64,000 bases of DNA from Lepidodermella squamata (lineage: Eukaryota; Gastrotricha): assembly GCA_047495785.1 (NCBI GenBank), contig JBLDXI010000017.1, forward strand, positions 310,001-374,000. The letters run 5' to 3'. Position 1 is the stretch's first letter. Every line of letters starts with the position of its first letter. The notes below the pieces were generated by a model. That model had not been told where the DNA came from and searched no databases. It was given only the letters and a program-made list of their open reading frames with translations. A program made the translations under genes and the position numbers. Below, in pieces: positions 44,932 to 57,600 of the stretch.

Positions 44932-47900
44932 ATGACCCCGACTAACTTGATTTCGCTTGTGCTAGCCTGCGCGCTCCTCAACAGTTTGTCGTTAGCACGC
45001 GAGGAGGCGCAAAACGTCACATTCCACAATGCTGACCCAACAATTGGCGATATAAAAATGACTTTGTACGTCGACTTTTACGATGGCTTCACTCCTGGTC
45101 AACTGCCGGCGAAACCGTGGCCGCTGCCCATACCTTACGCATTCAACAACAAAACCTGGAATACCGGCTCAGGCGGCGATGCTGATATCTGTGAGTTTAT
45201 CTGATCGGCAATTTTCTCGAATAATTTGAATCATTTATGCTTGATAGCTGAGCATGATAAAGGCGTTGTGAAGCGAGCCATAGCTCAAATCGAATCAGTA
45301 ACTTGCCTGCGGTTCGAGGAAAGACCGTCTATCGACCTGAATACGTCCAACTCGATTCTTTTTTTTGGATACGGTTGAGTTATTTCATTTCAATTTTATG
45401 ATTTTTATTTCATTCATGGTCCATTTTTAGGAGATTTTAGCACGGGATATCATGGCGTTGATTATCCCCAAAAGTTCATTGGATTCCGGCATTCTGACAA
45501 AATAGATATTAACTATGAGGTTGGTGTCAGATAAAACTTAGGAATACGAAAAAAACGTTTTTGGATCAGGTGCAATCCGTAATGAGACAAATCGGCTACG
45601 TCCTTGGACTAACGTATGAACTCAGGCGGCCGGATCGCGATCAATATCTTACTCCATATCCTGGCAACGAGAACAGGTTTGCTTTTATTTCGGCAGGAGA
45701 GAAGACTTCTTCAACTTTCTCACATAAGCTACCCAATTAATCCTGGGCAAACTTATTACAACGCCACTCCATTTGATTACGAGTCACTGTTCAACCCCAG
45801 TATGATTCGGCAAGGTGGCAGAACTGAGTGGAATCCGCGCGACCTGCGATACATACCAAGCCTGGGACAGACTTCTTACTTATCACTGTTCGACACTGTC
45901 AAGTTGAACACGCTTTACAACTGCTTCAGTGAGAACAAACAGTTTTCTTTGACAGTTTTCAAACTTTCACTTCAATCGTATAGGTTTAGATCCATGTAAG
46001 GACCCGAAAATCGCATGCCAAAACGGTGGTTACCCGAATCCGAGCGTGAATTGTACGAAATGCTTCTGCCCAGTCGGCCTTGGTGGTGATTTCTGCGAAG
46101 ACCCGTACCCAACAGATACAGCGAACGGCTGCGGCGGCGAAATCTATGTGAAACCATGCACTGCCGTCAACATTGCAACTCCCGGAAATGGCATTGCCAA
46201 TTCTACGAGCTGTTCGTGGCGTGTTTCGACGGTTCACAATTTATTCGTTCTTGCGATTCCGAATATATCTTCTCTCTTTCAGGGGGACAAAAGTGGATTG
46301 GTGTTTGCTTTCCCTGATTGGGTCACTCTAGCAAACTTCAGTTGGAATTTCGATAATTTATGGGAATATTTGCTCAATAATTTTCTTTTCAGGACAGCTC
46401 AATTGTGTGAACCTTATATTAATAAGAGAATTGGGACCCGACAGTAGAATTCCCGGATTTATGTGAGTGTTATTAGGGAATAATTCTTGATATCCGCTAA
46501 TTTCTTCTTCCTCGCAGATACTGCGGTCTCACTGCTATGTTTGGTCGTGTTTACGTGACAAATAAAAATCAGGCCTTGGTCTACTCAAGCAGACCGTGGC
46601 AGCTTGTTACAGACTATGCCACTCTCACGGTCTTCGCAACATGCCCTGGTGTGAAAGCAACTGAGTTGACCCGAGAATGCCGTATCACGCCGAACGCTCT
46701 TGACTATGAAGGATCGCTCTTGACCAAGACCTCAACAGGGGCAACCTGCTCGCCGTGGTCGCCGACATTTGCTTTGTACTACGCTATTCCTAGAGGCAAT
46801 TACACTGCCGCTGGGAATGGGTGCCGCTATATCTTTCTTAATACTTTGGGATGCTTCAGTAACGGTGGCTGGGCCGAATGCGAAAATTCTGACAGAATAA
46901 AAAGCTGCAGTAAGTTATTGCATTCTTATTTCATTTTTCAAAGTTGTCGCTCAAAACTAACCTTTTCTGATAAAAGGTACTTAACCTAACAGGAATTGAC
47001 TGTTTTATTCGTAGCTCAATTGTCTTCGCGTTGCATCAACTCGGTAACTGGCCAATTCGAAGCATGCAGGCCGTACTGCTTGGAGGGCGAGACTCCCTTC
47101 AAAGAATGGACAACTCGCTTCACAGACACTTGCAACAAAGGCGTGAGTTATACGAAGTGAAATCCTTTTCATCAGTGTAGCCTTTTGCTCCACAGAACGT
47201 CAAAAAATGCGTCAGTGGTTCGACGTTCCGCTGCATTGCCGGCGACCAGGGCTGCCTTCCCGGCGAGAGCAAAATCGTAAGGGCATGAGAAATTAGGAAA
47301 TGCTTACAGATGCATTGCATCAATTTCAATTGCTTCAGATGTTCAACTCGTATGCCTATTTCGGCCGGAATTTGCTGGCGTGCAATCATCGAGCTGACCT
47401 CAATTGGGTATGCCTGGCTATTGCTTGTAAAATTGCTTTCATAATATTCCTATTAGAGATGTTCCGGTTCCATTTTTAATCTGTCCGGTTCGGTTCGGTT
47501 CGGTTCCATACTTTTTGAGGCGTAACCCGGTTTTTTCGGTTTAACCGGCGGTTAACCGCGGGTTCCACTATTTCAGATGGAATCGATTATTCATAATTAA
47601 TAACCGATAATCGATAATCGATACTCGATAATCCGTTGCTCAGACAAAGAAACAAACGGTCCCAGCGTCTTCAGCGTGAAATTCTACCCCGGACTACAAA
47701 TTTTTAGAATTGTTGGACAATTGGAACCCGAGATATCGTAAAATCAGTGTTACTTCCGATCCCAATTAAGTTAGCGAAAATTTTTCTTTGTGCCGCAATT
47801 TTCAAAGAAGAACGGCAAAACCGCTTCCTTTCATGTCGAAATCCCCCTTAGAAACCCCGGGGTAAAATTGGGGCGAGGACTCTGAATCTTTTTTCAGAAT

Positions 47901-48630
47901 TTTTATAGCTATCATGGTTATCGAGATAATTAGGGGTCATAAATTATTTTATTGCTTTATTGCCGGGATGCTCTGAATTTTATTTTTTCTCAAATACCTT
48001 TTGTGATACATCGTCTAGACTAAAATTTCACGAGGAATCGAATGGCAGCGTTAGTTTTGTTGTGGCGAACATTGGTGAAAAGGAATTAACGGTTGAATTG
48101 ATGCAAAAATCCAATTTTCCAAAAAAATATGTTATCCTTTTTCTGCCCGCATGGTCACCTCCATTAATTGAATCAAAGCTGAAAGTGTTAGCACTGAATA
48201 ATGCAGGTGTAACACATACAGTGAAAACTGGGAATATCTACGGTGGAAAACACAAATTTTAGCTGGTTCAGCTATGTATAGCCATAACGCGAACCGGCGG
48301 TTAACCGGCGGTTTTTGAAGCTGGAAAAAAATGGAACCGGGCGGTTTCGGTTCCGAAAAACCGGGTTCAACCCGGTTAGAACCGGCGGTTATTTGGAACC
48401 GGAACATCTCTAATTCCTATGAACAGAAATACGTCCGCTGTTACCGCAACATACCTGGAAAACCGTTTGCCGAATGCAGACGCGCAGATTTCGGGTGCAG
48501 ACCTACTGAAGTGGGTGACCTTACATTATAGTCGTTTTTGTATGCTCTTAATTATCTACCTGACTCTTCATAGGTTTCGGATGCAACACCGCCTTACTCG
48601 GATCCTTTCAAATGCTATGAAGGTGTCTAA
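44932..48630 (+). CDS. Secreted astacin-EGF-CUB-kringle pseudoprotease, copy 2
   Basis: Same exon order as copy 1, starting at ATG 44932 (exon 1 to 45190) and ending with the stop at 48628-48630. The signal peptide is NLISLVLACALLNSLSLA. The zinc-site region reads RQIGYVLGLTYE, again without any of the three His or the Glu, while RRPDRDQYL remains. The EGF module (CQNGGYPNPSVNCTKCFCP), CUB and kringle-like exon (DYEG, GATCSPW, NGCRY, CENSDRIKSC) are conserved. In copy 2 the GGATAC exon ends one base earlier and the next begins one base differently, so the frame is kept. Near 45692 one extra base relative to copy 1 shifts the frame unless a tiny intron is removed, so this copy may be a pseudogene. 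A hAT-type element sits in the intron after the exon ending with CAATTGG. Confidence 0.75.
47454..48412. mobile_element. Non-autonomous hAT-type element with 8-base target duplication
   Basis: The ends are TAGAGATGTTCCGGTTCC and its exact inverse. The flanks carry ATTCCTAT on both sides (47446-47453 and 48413-48420), the 8-base duplication expected of hAT elements. The copy-1 gene has the empty site. Subterminal CGGTT/AACCG repeats are dense. A 100-codon frame inside (47960-48262) is not a transposase. Confidence 0.9.
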
Positions 48631-51600
48631 AACTGTCAAACTGACTATCAATAAAGCTGGACCTTTGTCATGCTTGAACTTCAAACATCCATAATTATTT
48701 TTGACCTGCTAGAATTCCTAATGAAATATCAACAAATTACTAGGTTCGATTTCCATTTCGGTGATTTTCGCTGTTAATGTTTACAAATTGTGAAAATAAA
48801 TTTAAGGCTTATCAGTTCATATGTGTGTTATAATATTATGTTCAAAAGTCATGATCATCAGATAAGTTGCGGTCTATCGCTATGCGTCTATCGGCATTTG
48901 GACCGGCATTTGGACCGAACTTCCTCCAGTGCCGTTGTTGCCACTATTAATGTCGTACTAAATCACTTGTCAAAACCACGATAAAAAACTAAATAAAAAT
49001 CTACGCAAGTGACTTCAAGTGGCTACGTTCAGCTCATTTAATCTCAAAACACAAGCCCTTCGATTTCGTTTGAACTATTTTTAACAATCTCGAGCTCGGT
49101 ATCTGCATTTTTCGGAATTTGCGGCCGGCATTCCGTTAATTTTCTAGAATTTTTCAAATCTTCCGCAAAATATTAACGGAGAAAGGGATTGAAATCAGCT
49201 TTATTTTGATATAATTCAAAGAGCCGGCAAATTAACCAGCTTGGAGGGAAAATTCGCAGTATTTTGACAAATAAAACCCAGGCAAAATGATTTATTCTTG
49301 TTTCTAAAATATGTTGAATAATCGCATCAAAGAATTGTCAATCACTTCTGGAATTTTCATGGAAATTTAAGTGGGCGAAAATCTAGCCAAATCGGTTATG
49401 GCGCTATTTCAATTTCAATTTCAACGAAATTTCAAAATAGGCAGCCTTTTTCGGTTGATCGCTGCTCACTATTTGCAGTACATGGTGACGACGCAATTCG
49501 ACGCAATTGAGCGATATTTTTTCTTGCGGTTTTAGAGACAGAACAGAAAGAACAGAAAATCGCAGCGACTTTCAGACAAAATATGCGATTGGTTTTCAGA
49601 CAAAATATACTTAGAGCGAACTTCGAGGATTTTTCACTGATTTTCCAGGAATTTTAGAAAAATCTCAACCTCCAGCTATTCAAAAACTGGAGGTTTCGAG
49701 TTGGAATCTTTGTTGACGTTCTGTCAACATAGATTAAGCCCACGTGGCGTAGCTGGAAAAAGATTGTAGTTGAGCTTTTCTTTCAATATAATGTCAATTC
49801 CGCTTGTTGATATTTTGAAAATCAGAAAAAATTCATCGGAGTTCGCTCCAAAAGTATCGACAGGTGATATATATCAGTGAATAATAATATGAAAATATGA
49901 ATAATATCAGGACCGCAATCTTTTCGAACGATTGCAATGAATAAAAAACGAATGGAAAATTGTCAATTGAAGTTGGCGTTATTTCAAAATAAGCACCACG
50001 CATCAGGCTGAAGCCGATCTTTTCGCAGGTGTTCAAGCTGTCGGCGTAAAATACCACATACGCCAAATATTCTTGTATTTTGCTTGTTTGACTACAGTAA
50101 AATGAACGTAAAAACGTAAATTTGCAATTCGCCTATTTAGTACTAACCGGTTATACGACAAGTTAGCCCAAGACCTATACTGTAGTCCAGACAAAATAAA
50201 CCGCGGAAAATATCCCTAAATGAAATTAATTTTCATCACTACTACTTAGTAGCGTCTGTCTAGCCAAAAGTTTTAATTTTATTTGCGAATTTTTAGGAGG
50301 CGATTTCTGCACGCGAATCATTTCAGTACAATAAGGGTGTTTTGTGTTTTCTTGGCGCCAACCACTGCTAATTAACCATTGAAAACACTGACGCCAATCT
50401 CAGGTTTATAAACCTGTACTAGCCATCAGGAAACCATTAATTTTTCGCGAATTTCGACGTGTTCGACGGAGTCGATGGTGAGGAAGTTGACGAATGAACA
50501 ATCGCGATTGCCTCTCTTTCTTATTCTTTTTTCCCTCTTTTTCCCTCTTTCACTTCAATCATGCGACAACCAATTTGACTGGAACACGGCCCATCCTTTC
50601 AGCTACAGGCGTTTACTTGTGGTTTTAAAGTCGTTATCAAAATGACTAATAATTTAATTTCAATCCGGGCTCGATTGTAGATGGCGTTTTTGTCCGGGCT
50701 TATTTGACGTTGAATTTGGGTTATTATGGCAAGTGAGTGGTATTTCTTGCCACTAGATCAAGGTTTTCTGCCACATAATATGAGAATATAAATAAGGTTT
50801 TCTTGCCACCAAATTGGTCTCATCGTCGCTCAAAGTTCGTATTGAGTTCCTCGCTGGTGATGATAGAAATTCCTATCCTGGTCAACGCTGGTACAAGCGT
50901 CAAACGTTTTCCTATGAATTCGAGAATTCAAGTTAACTGATGGAATATTGTTTTACAACGAATTCTCAATACCAAAATATAAGCGGAATTAAGCGCGAAG
51001 TACGCTAATATCATCTATGCCTATAATATGCACATTTTCTGGCTGTCAAAATTAATGTCAATCCTTTATCATGCTTTGCTTTTTTGCCCTATCGCAAATA
51101 TGCGAGGCGTTGGTGCTGCGAACGCGAGCCGATCCCTTATTCGGACTGTTTTTTACGTCTGCAAATGCCCAAATTCGAGGTCAACAAAAAAATAAACGTC
51201 TTCTTCTCTGTTCTTTTGGCCATTTTTTAGGAATCCATAAAAGTTTTTCTTGTACCACAGCCTCGCTTCTGCTACATCCGTACCTACATCCGTGACCGAA
51301 ATCGCGTGGCATCGGGATGTTTCTCTAAACGTCGATAACGGGAGTATGTATGGGAATGCGATAGCTTTCATATAACCTTATGTACTAGATCCAAATCTAA
51401 TAAAAGATTCAATTACTCTTGCGGTGATCGTCCAATTTAGCCATTTTTTCGCCTTATAGGAAGTAACAAGCAGCTAATCCCTTGCGAAGTTTGGCTAGAC
51501 GCATATTATACAAGCGTCCACAAGCTTTGATCTTTAGCTCCTTTTTACAGACATCCTTTTACGATTCTCATTCGAGGCTATCAGTTTTATACCTACGTCC

Positions 51601-51660
51601 CTCCTTCACTAGAATATTTATAAATTTCAAGACTTGCTTAGATCTTACAAGAACTAACGA
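48631..51660. other. Intergenic region before the desaturase
   Basis: No supported gene. It contains the copy of the 43500 repeat (49515-49575) and a small hairpin, AACCTCCAG/CTGGAGGTT, near 49670-49695. The rest is AT-rich unique-looking sequence. Confidence 0.4.
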
Positions 51661-52821
51661 ATGGGGAACCATTTCACGCGAACAGACTTTGAATGGGTAT
51701 ACTCGGACCAACCGCATGTCGAGAGACGTACGTTGATTCTGAAGAAGCACCCAGAAGTGAGACGGCTCATGGGCCACGATCACTTGACAACAATCATCGT
51801 ATCAATCGAAGTCATCATACAATTCATCGCCGCTTACATTCTCCGCAACGCCCCGTGGTCTTCGGTGTTTACGGCAGCGTTATGCTTCGGAGGGACCATC
51901 AACCATTCGCTGACCATTTCGTACCACGAGATTGCGCATAACTTAGCCGCTGGACAGGCCAAGCCGTGGCTGAATCGCATCATCGGCATATGGGCAAACC
52001 TGGCAATCGGTGTACCAGCCTCGGTTTCGTTTAAAAAGTACCACGCCGACCACCACCGATTCCTCGGCGACTACCACATGGATCCTGACCTGCCGCACCC
52101 AATCGAAGCTTGGCTGTTCCAGACAACCATTGGCAAAACTGTTTGGTTGGTCTCGCAAAGCATTGTATATTCGTTGCGACCATTTCTCCGCGTCTGGAAG
52201 CAGGTCCTTTTCTGGGAATACATCAACATCTTTGTGCAGCTTGCGTTCGATGCTCTGTGGATCTACTACTTCGGTTTCCGCTCGTTTGCCTACTTCGTTC
52301 TGAGCACAGTTCTCGGCATGGGCATCAATCCTATCACAGGTTAGTGACTTTCAACAACGATCGACCTTCGATGAACTTAGATTGACAGGCCACTTCATCT
52401 CGGAGCATTACATGTATTCGAAGGGCCAGGAGACCTATTGCTACCTAGGCCCTTTGAACGCTCTGACGTTCAACGTTGGCTACCACATTGAACACCACGA
52501 TTTTCCGAACATTCCATGGACGAAACTGCCAGAGTTGCGCCGTATTGCACCGGAGTTTTACGAGCCTTTAGTTGAACACCGATCTTGTAAGTTGACTGCC
52601 AATGCCGCTTGGTTTAATTTGAATATGGTTTTTCCACAGGGGTTAAAGTTGTGTTCGACTTCATCGTTCAGCAACATTTAGGTCCATTCAGCCGAATCAA
52701 ACGGGAGCAGACCAAGCCGGAATGGCGAGGCCTTAAATCGGACCATTCAAAATGTTGCCGAGATGCATTGATTGCCAACTGCTGCGATTGTGGTTCGGAA
52801 CTAACAGACACCACTCGATGA
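51661..52821 (+). CDS. DEGS1: Sphingolipid delta(4)-desaturase (DEGS1/DES1-like)
   Basis: Exons 51661-52339, 52389-52586 and 52640-52821 join in phase to give about 352 residues. [19 protein letters not shown] is the lipid-desaturase N-terminus of the family, whose initial MG is often myristoylated. The three histidine boxes are HEIAHN, HADHH and HIEHHDFPN. Hydrophobic segments surround them (for example [19 protein letters not shown]). The enzyme introduces the 4,5-trans double bond into dihydroceramide in the endoplasmic reticulum. The family's usual end (SPYSRMKR in human) aligns with GPFSRIKR here. About 38 further residues include [14 protein letters not shown], a Cys-rich extension I do not know from the family. 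Confidence 0.95.
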
Positions 52822-53310
52822 CCCAAATTTTGCATAAAATGTTCCCTTTTGTTGTAGTTCTTTATTACCATATACCGAAAATAGGATTTATATGGGTAGT
52901 GGCCTGAGATTGCGGCTTTTCTTCATAAGAATCGATGTTACCGAGCCAATATCAAAATGGATAACTTAAAGCTCGAACTTTGTCGAATAAAATAAGGTCC
53001 AAAAGTGAGCATTTTGGATGATTCATTTCCCCCAATGACATACCCAAAAAACTTTGGATTCGCGCAATAATTAAAAATTAAACAATTCTTCCTTAAAAAT
53101 AATTATTATTAAGGTAAATTTCGACGTAACTTTCCAAATATTTGAAATTACAGAGAGTTCAAAAATTTCAAAAATTCTTTAATGAGCTGCAAAATGTGCT
53201 GTGGCATCCAAGTTTCACGTGTAGGTCACCTGAGGAAAAAACGGTCGGGGTTAATTTATCTGCACTCTATGACACACGCACCTTAATTGTTATTGCGTTC
53301 TGCATTGAAC
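52822..53310. other. Intergenic gap
   Basis: AT-rich. It contains the desaturase 3' region with an AATAAAATAAGG near 52987 that may serve as a polyadenylation signal. Nothing else supported. Confidence 0.4.
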
Positions 53311-53935
53311 ATGTCGTTACCACTTGATGCCTCAAAATCGAAAATATTTCTATGCATAGCCTCGATTCTAGCCTTTCTACCTAGCTACAGCAATTCTAAA
53401 AGTATCGTTTTTCGCTGTGATAATTCCGGGTTGATTGTTGACTTCATCAACAGGTTACGATTATCCAAATTATGACTACGGCCGGTTGCAGAAACCTAAA
53501 ACCGACCCGCCTTTCATTAAAATACGAAAACCGACTACAGCAGCTCCTACAACAATGAGAATGACGACGACTCGTCGTATTCGTAATACCACATACCTAT
53601 CAAATCAAACTCGGATTAATAATTACAATTTCACCACGACGCCAAGTAATTTTCTTAGCCAAATCCTCATATGGGGTTACATTTTTGTTTCAGGTTCGAT
53701 TACGAACGGTTCAAGGTATTCGGGTACAACTCTGGTGGCGAGGACAACTATAGCTCCAGTTCGAAACTACACAGGTTCTTCCAACTTGATAAAACCAGAA
53801 GTTACCGAACTTTATCATATCAATTTTACATCAGGAGGAAGGATGCGAGGCTCAACGACAGTCAGAATCGTTGTGACGACTGGACCATCAAGACAGGACA
53901 TGGATGGCACGGACGAAGACTTCGAAGACGATTAG
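53311..53935 (+). CDS. Small secreted Thr/Asn-rich (mucin-like) protein
   Basis: Exons 53311-53401, 53454-53645 and 53694-53935 join in phase to give about 174 residues. A hydrophobic signal (IFLCIASILAFLPSYS) follows a short N-terminus, MSLPLDASKSK. The mature part begins YDYPNYDYG and is rich in Thr, Arg and Asn with many N-glycosylation sequons (NTT, NQT, NGS, NYT, NFT) and Thr runs suited to O-glycosylation. The end is strongly acidic (DGTDEDFEDD). I recognise no domain. Expression is inferred only from the clean splice sites and phase. It is convergent with the prohormone convertase gene. Confidence 0.6.
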
Positions 53936-54186
53936 TTATCATCTTTCAGCTGAATTTTCGTTTAAAAAAGCCGGCGCGAATTTTTACGAATTTATCAACA
54001 ACATTTATTTTCTCTGTTTCATTCTTGGCTGTTAACTTTGTCACGTGCGCGAAAAATAGTTTTTTCTCTCATTTGTTATAATAATTATATATAATGAAAT
54101 CGCAATTAATATTATCAGTTATTTTTCGAAGACCAAAATGATAATTGAAAACTAAAAAAGTCCAAAAATTGAAATAATTTACATGG

Positions 54187-54541
54187 TCGGTTGTTTCAAA
54201 AAAGTTAACTCGAATTGATCGATCACGGTATGGCACGCCAGAAATTTACAATAAAACCATCGGGTCGCACGAACGTATGCCGAGAAAAGCAACGGGACAC
54301 GTACAATAACGTGCTCAAAAAAAGATATTTACAAAAGTGCGAAATAAAAAATGACAATATTTATCATGCCGGGGATTTTAGGAGATCAGAAAAGAATAAT
54401 ATAAGCGATAGGAATAGCGGTCAATGTGGAATCGCCTGTATTATAGTAGGATTTTAGCGCGAAAAAAGACAAGAGAGATAGGTTACACCGGTAAATCATT
54501 CAATAATATGTAACGGTTAACTTTTTTTAAAAGCAACCGCG
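54187..54541. mobile_element. Short MITE-like inverted-repeat element between convergent genes
   Basis: The left end GGTTGTTTCAAAAAAGTTAAC and the right end GTTAACTTTTTTTAAAAGCA are imperfect inverted repeats about 355 bases apart. There is no coding sequence. The rest of 53936-54667 holds only AT-rich 3' flanks of the two convergent genes. Confidence 0.5.
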
Positions 54542-54667
54542 GTCTTGCGTGCAATCTACGACGTCTTATTTTTATCCAGAAAATTCAGAAAATTAAAGAC
54601 TTATAGTGATGGAAAAATGCGGAAAGCCACCGATTTAGATCTTAATTCGTAAATTTTGGCATGGTTC

Positions 54668-57600
54668 TTATGCCGCCGATTTCCACGCTTGATGGGCGCG
54701 TTTTACAACGTCGAGCTTAGAATTTTCGCGAATTGTCTCCTGGTCGGCGTAGGTCGCAGTTTGGGTGCCGTGCAGTTCCAGCGCCCAGAAGGTGAGCTCG
54801 CCTGATTGGAATACGGGCTCGTCTGGGTGGATTTGAACGCGGAGTCGCCATAGGCCGCGAGGCTTTTCTGCCCACGTGTGCGTGGTCATGAAGGGCCAGT
54901 GGCGGAAACCGACACGGTTGTCCATATCCTTGGGGCGTTCGCTCAGAATCATGGATCTAAAGCGAGGAAAAAAAACAAAAAAAAATTAGTGAAAAATTCA
55001 AGAAAATCGGATCATTATTCAAATAAAAAAATCATAATTCAATTTCATTTTCAATTTTTAAATATCAAAATTTAAATTTGAAAATTTAAAATTTTTGAAA
55101 TTTTTGAAAATGTGGAAATTAAATTTTCAAATTTTTAAAATTTTAATTGCTAATTATATTAATTGTGTCAAATGGTTGATGCTTACGTGGTGTTCATTGG
55201 CGAGATGATGTGCATGACAACGGAGCCACGGCGGGTAGCTGTCAACGAGATGACCATTTGAACGTGTTCCAAGAAGTTGACCTCCTCCTGGGGCTTGCCG
55301 ACGCATGCATCAGTATTTATGCTCAATTCCAACGGATGTTTCGAGTCGAATTTGCTGAAAAATACCAAACATTAGATAAAATTCGTCATGATACCGTAAA
55401 AAATGAAAAATAAATTAAATATTCTGTCTCAAATTTCAAAATTTGAAATATTTGAAAAATTTAAATTTCAAAACTTGGAATTTGAAAAATATTAAAAAAA
55501 TAGTAAAAATTTGTTTGAATTTTAAGGATAATTTGTGAGCTTACTATTTGCCCTCGATGATGCCGCCTTCACAATGGAACCGTTCTGGGACACCCTTCCA
55601 GCGCTTAGCCAGTTCGACCATAGATCCAGCATCAAGAACGCCAAAACCAAACAAGTGGTTGAATTCCAACCCAGCGCCATTCATTTTCCACTCATGAATG
55701 CCATGGGCATCATAGAGCTGGTTTCGCTTCGAGGTCAACACGGTCAAATGCTGGATATCGCGCCAGGTCAGTTTCGGATTAGCCTCCAAGGCCAGGGCAA
55801 AGACTCCCGCAGCTTCCGGAGCAGCTGCGGATGTTCCGGAGTGGCGAAGGGTGCAATTTCCGTACAAATCCGTAGTCGCAACGCCGGCGTCGAAGAAGCC
55901 TTTCCCGTTCGAGAATGTCGAAGCTAGGGTGGACGAGCAGCTCTCGTCGTAGGTCGCAATCTGCCCGTCGTTCGTCGCCGAATTGATCGAAATGGTCCAC
56001 ATCGACGCGGCGTAACCGTCACAGTTGCAATCATCATCCGGACCGCCGTCACCCGACGCCCAGACGTAGATCGACCCTAGGCCGTTCCTACCCTCGTTGA
56101 CGCCCTTAACAATCGCTCGCATTGTCAGATTCCTCGGGCCGTCGACGGTTCGCCCGTCATCGGTCGGGCCCCACGATGCGGAGTAGATCGAAACTAGATC
56201 AGGCCGGTAGCTCATCGAGTTCGCCTCGATCAGATCTGTCATGAAAGGCTGGTCAAGCATGCGAAGCCCGGCGACCTTAGAGTTGAAAGCAACGCCAACG
56301 CCGCACAGGCCGTTGTCCTTCATGGCGGCGATTTCACCCGCGCAACGCGTGCCGTGCGAGTTGAACCAGTCGTCGGTGTAGCGCGGGAATGGGTACGGGT
56401 CGTTGCTGGAAAAGTCCCAGCTAGCCTCGGCGTTGTAGTTATCGGCCAAATCGGCGTGCAGGTAGTCGATACCGTCGTCCATAATTGCGGTCGTCACGCC
56501 CTTGCCGGTGATGCCCTGCGCCCACGCCGCCTCAACGTTCAGGTCGAGGTTCGGCGTGCCGCCGGCTTGGCCGGTGTTCTTCAGGTACCACTCTTTGTTG
56601 TACAGAGGGTCGTTCGGTTGGTCCTAATGTCAGAAAAAAATTATAGAAAAAATTGAAAAAACCTTCAAACCTCCATTTTCACTTGACTATTTTTTGCTGA
56701 TAATTTTTTGTGAATATGTTAATTATGTTATTGCCGCGCAAGGGGCTATTTCGTAAAGGAGGATTCAGAAAATTGATATAATTTATACTCAAACTCAAAG
56801 TTCAAGGTTCAAGTCTATGACATGAACATAAGACATTATTCAGTTGGGGTTGTTTAGCCCAACTGAAATTTTTAGGCAACTCGAGCCATCTTCATCCTTG
56901 ACATGGCCTGGCGCCTGATAGGCGAGCTCGAGGCCGAAAATTATAGAAAAAATCATCTCATGGGTAGCCTATTTAAGTAAAAAATAAAAAATTACATGCG
57001 AAGAGAAGCCCATTTTTTATGCTATCAAATTTAGGGAATATGCAAATAACTCGCTCTGTTAGCAATACAGCGATTCTTAAAAGTGGAATCTTGAGAAATG
57101 CCGATTTTTCATCATCTAAATCATATCTAATCAATCAATTGAAATTGAATGATTACCATCGTTTGGGTTTTACTTTTTCCCAAGCGAACTTTTTGCGCAT
57201 CTCGAGCCTCCCTAAACCCCCCTGTTCAAGGCCTGGCGCCAGATAGGCGAGCTCGAGGCCGATTTACTAAGAAAAATAACGCATCTTCGATCCTATTTCA
57301 TTCATCTGAAAATCAACTGGAAAAAATTGAACCTTGAACAAATTTTAAAATTCTGTTGAAAATGTGAGAAAAATTCTGGGGACTTCATAATTCTATTGGA
57401 ATCTATTGGAAATAAATAAAATCGATTCCCTATATAGGATTTTTGACCACAACCGCTTTTACTATGTCAGATTTAAAAGAAAATTAATTGAATTTTTTAC
57501 CTTGATTTTGTACAATTCTCGAGCTGTTAGAGCTCCAGCGGCCATCGGAACGCCACGGGCGTTGTAGCCGCGCTTAACACGGCTGTAGCCGCTCTGTTGG

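Noticed and set aside
47960-48262. 100-codon frame inside the hAT-type element as a transposase
   Set aside because: It has no RNase-H-like or hAT dimerisation motif and is far too short; noted only as possible captured sequence.
49670-49697. Hairpin AACCTCCAG/CTGGAGGTT as a transcription terminator
   Set aside because: Intrinsic terminators do not apply to an animal nuclear genome, and no gene ends here.
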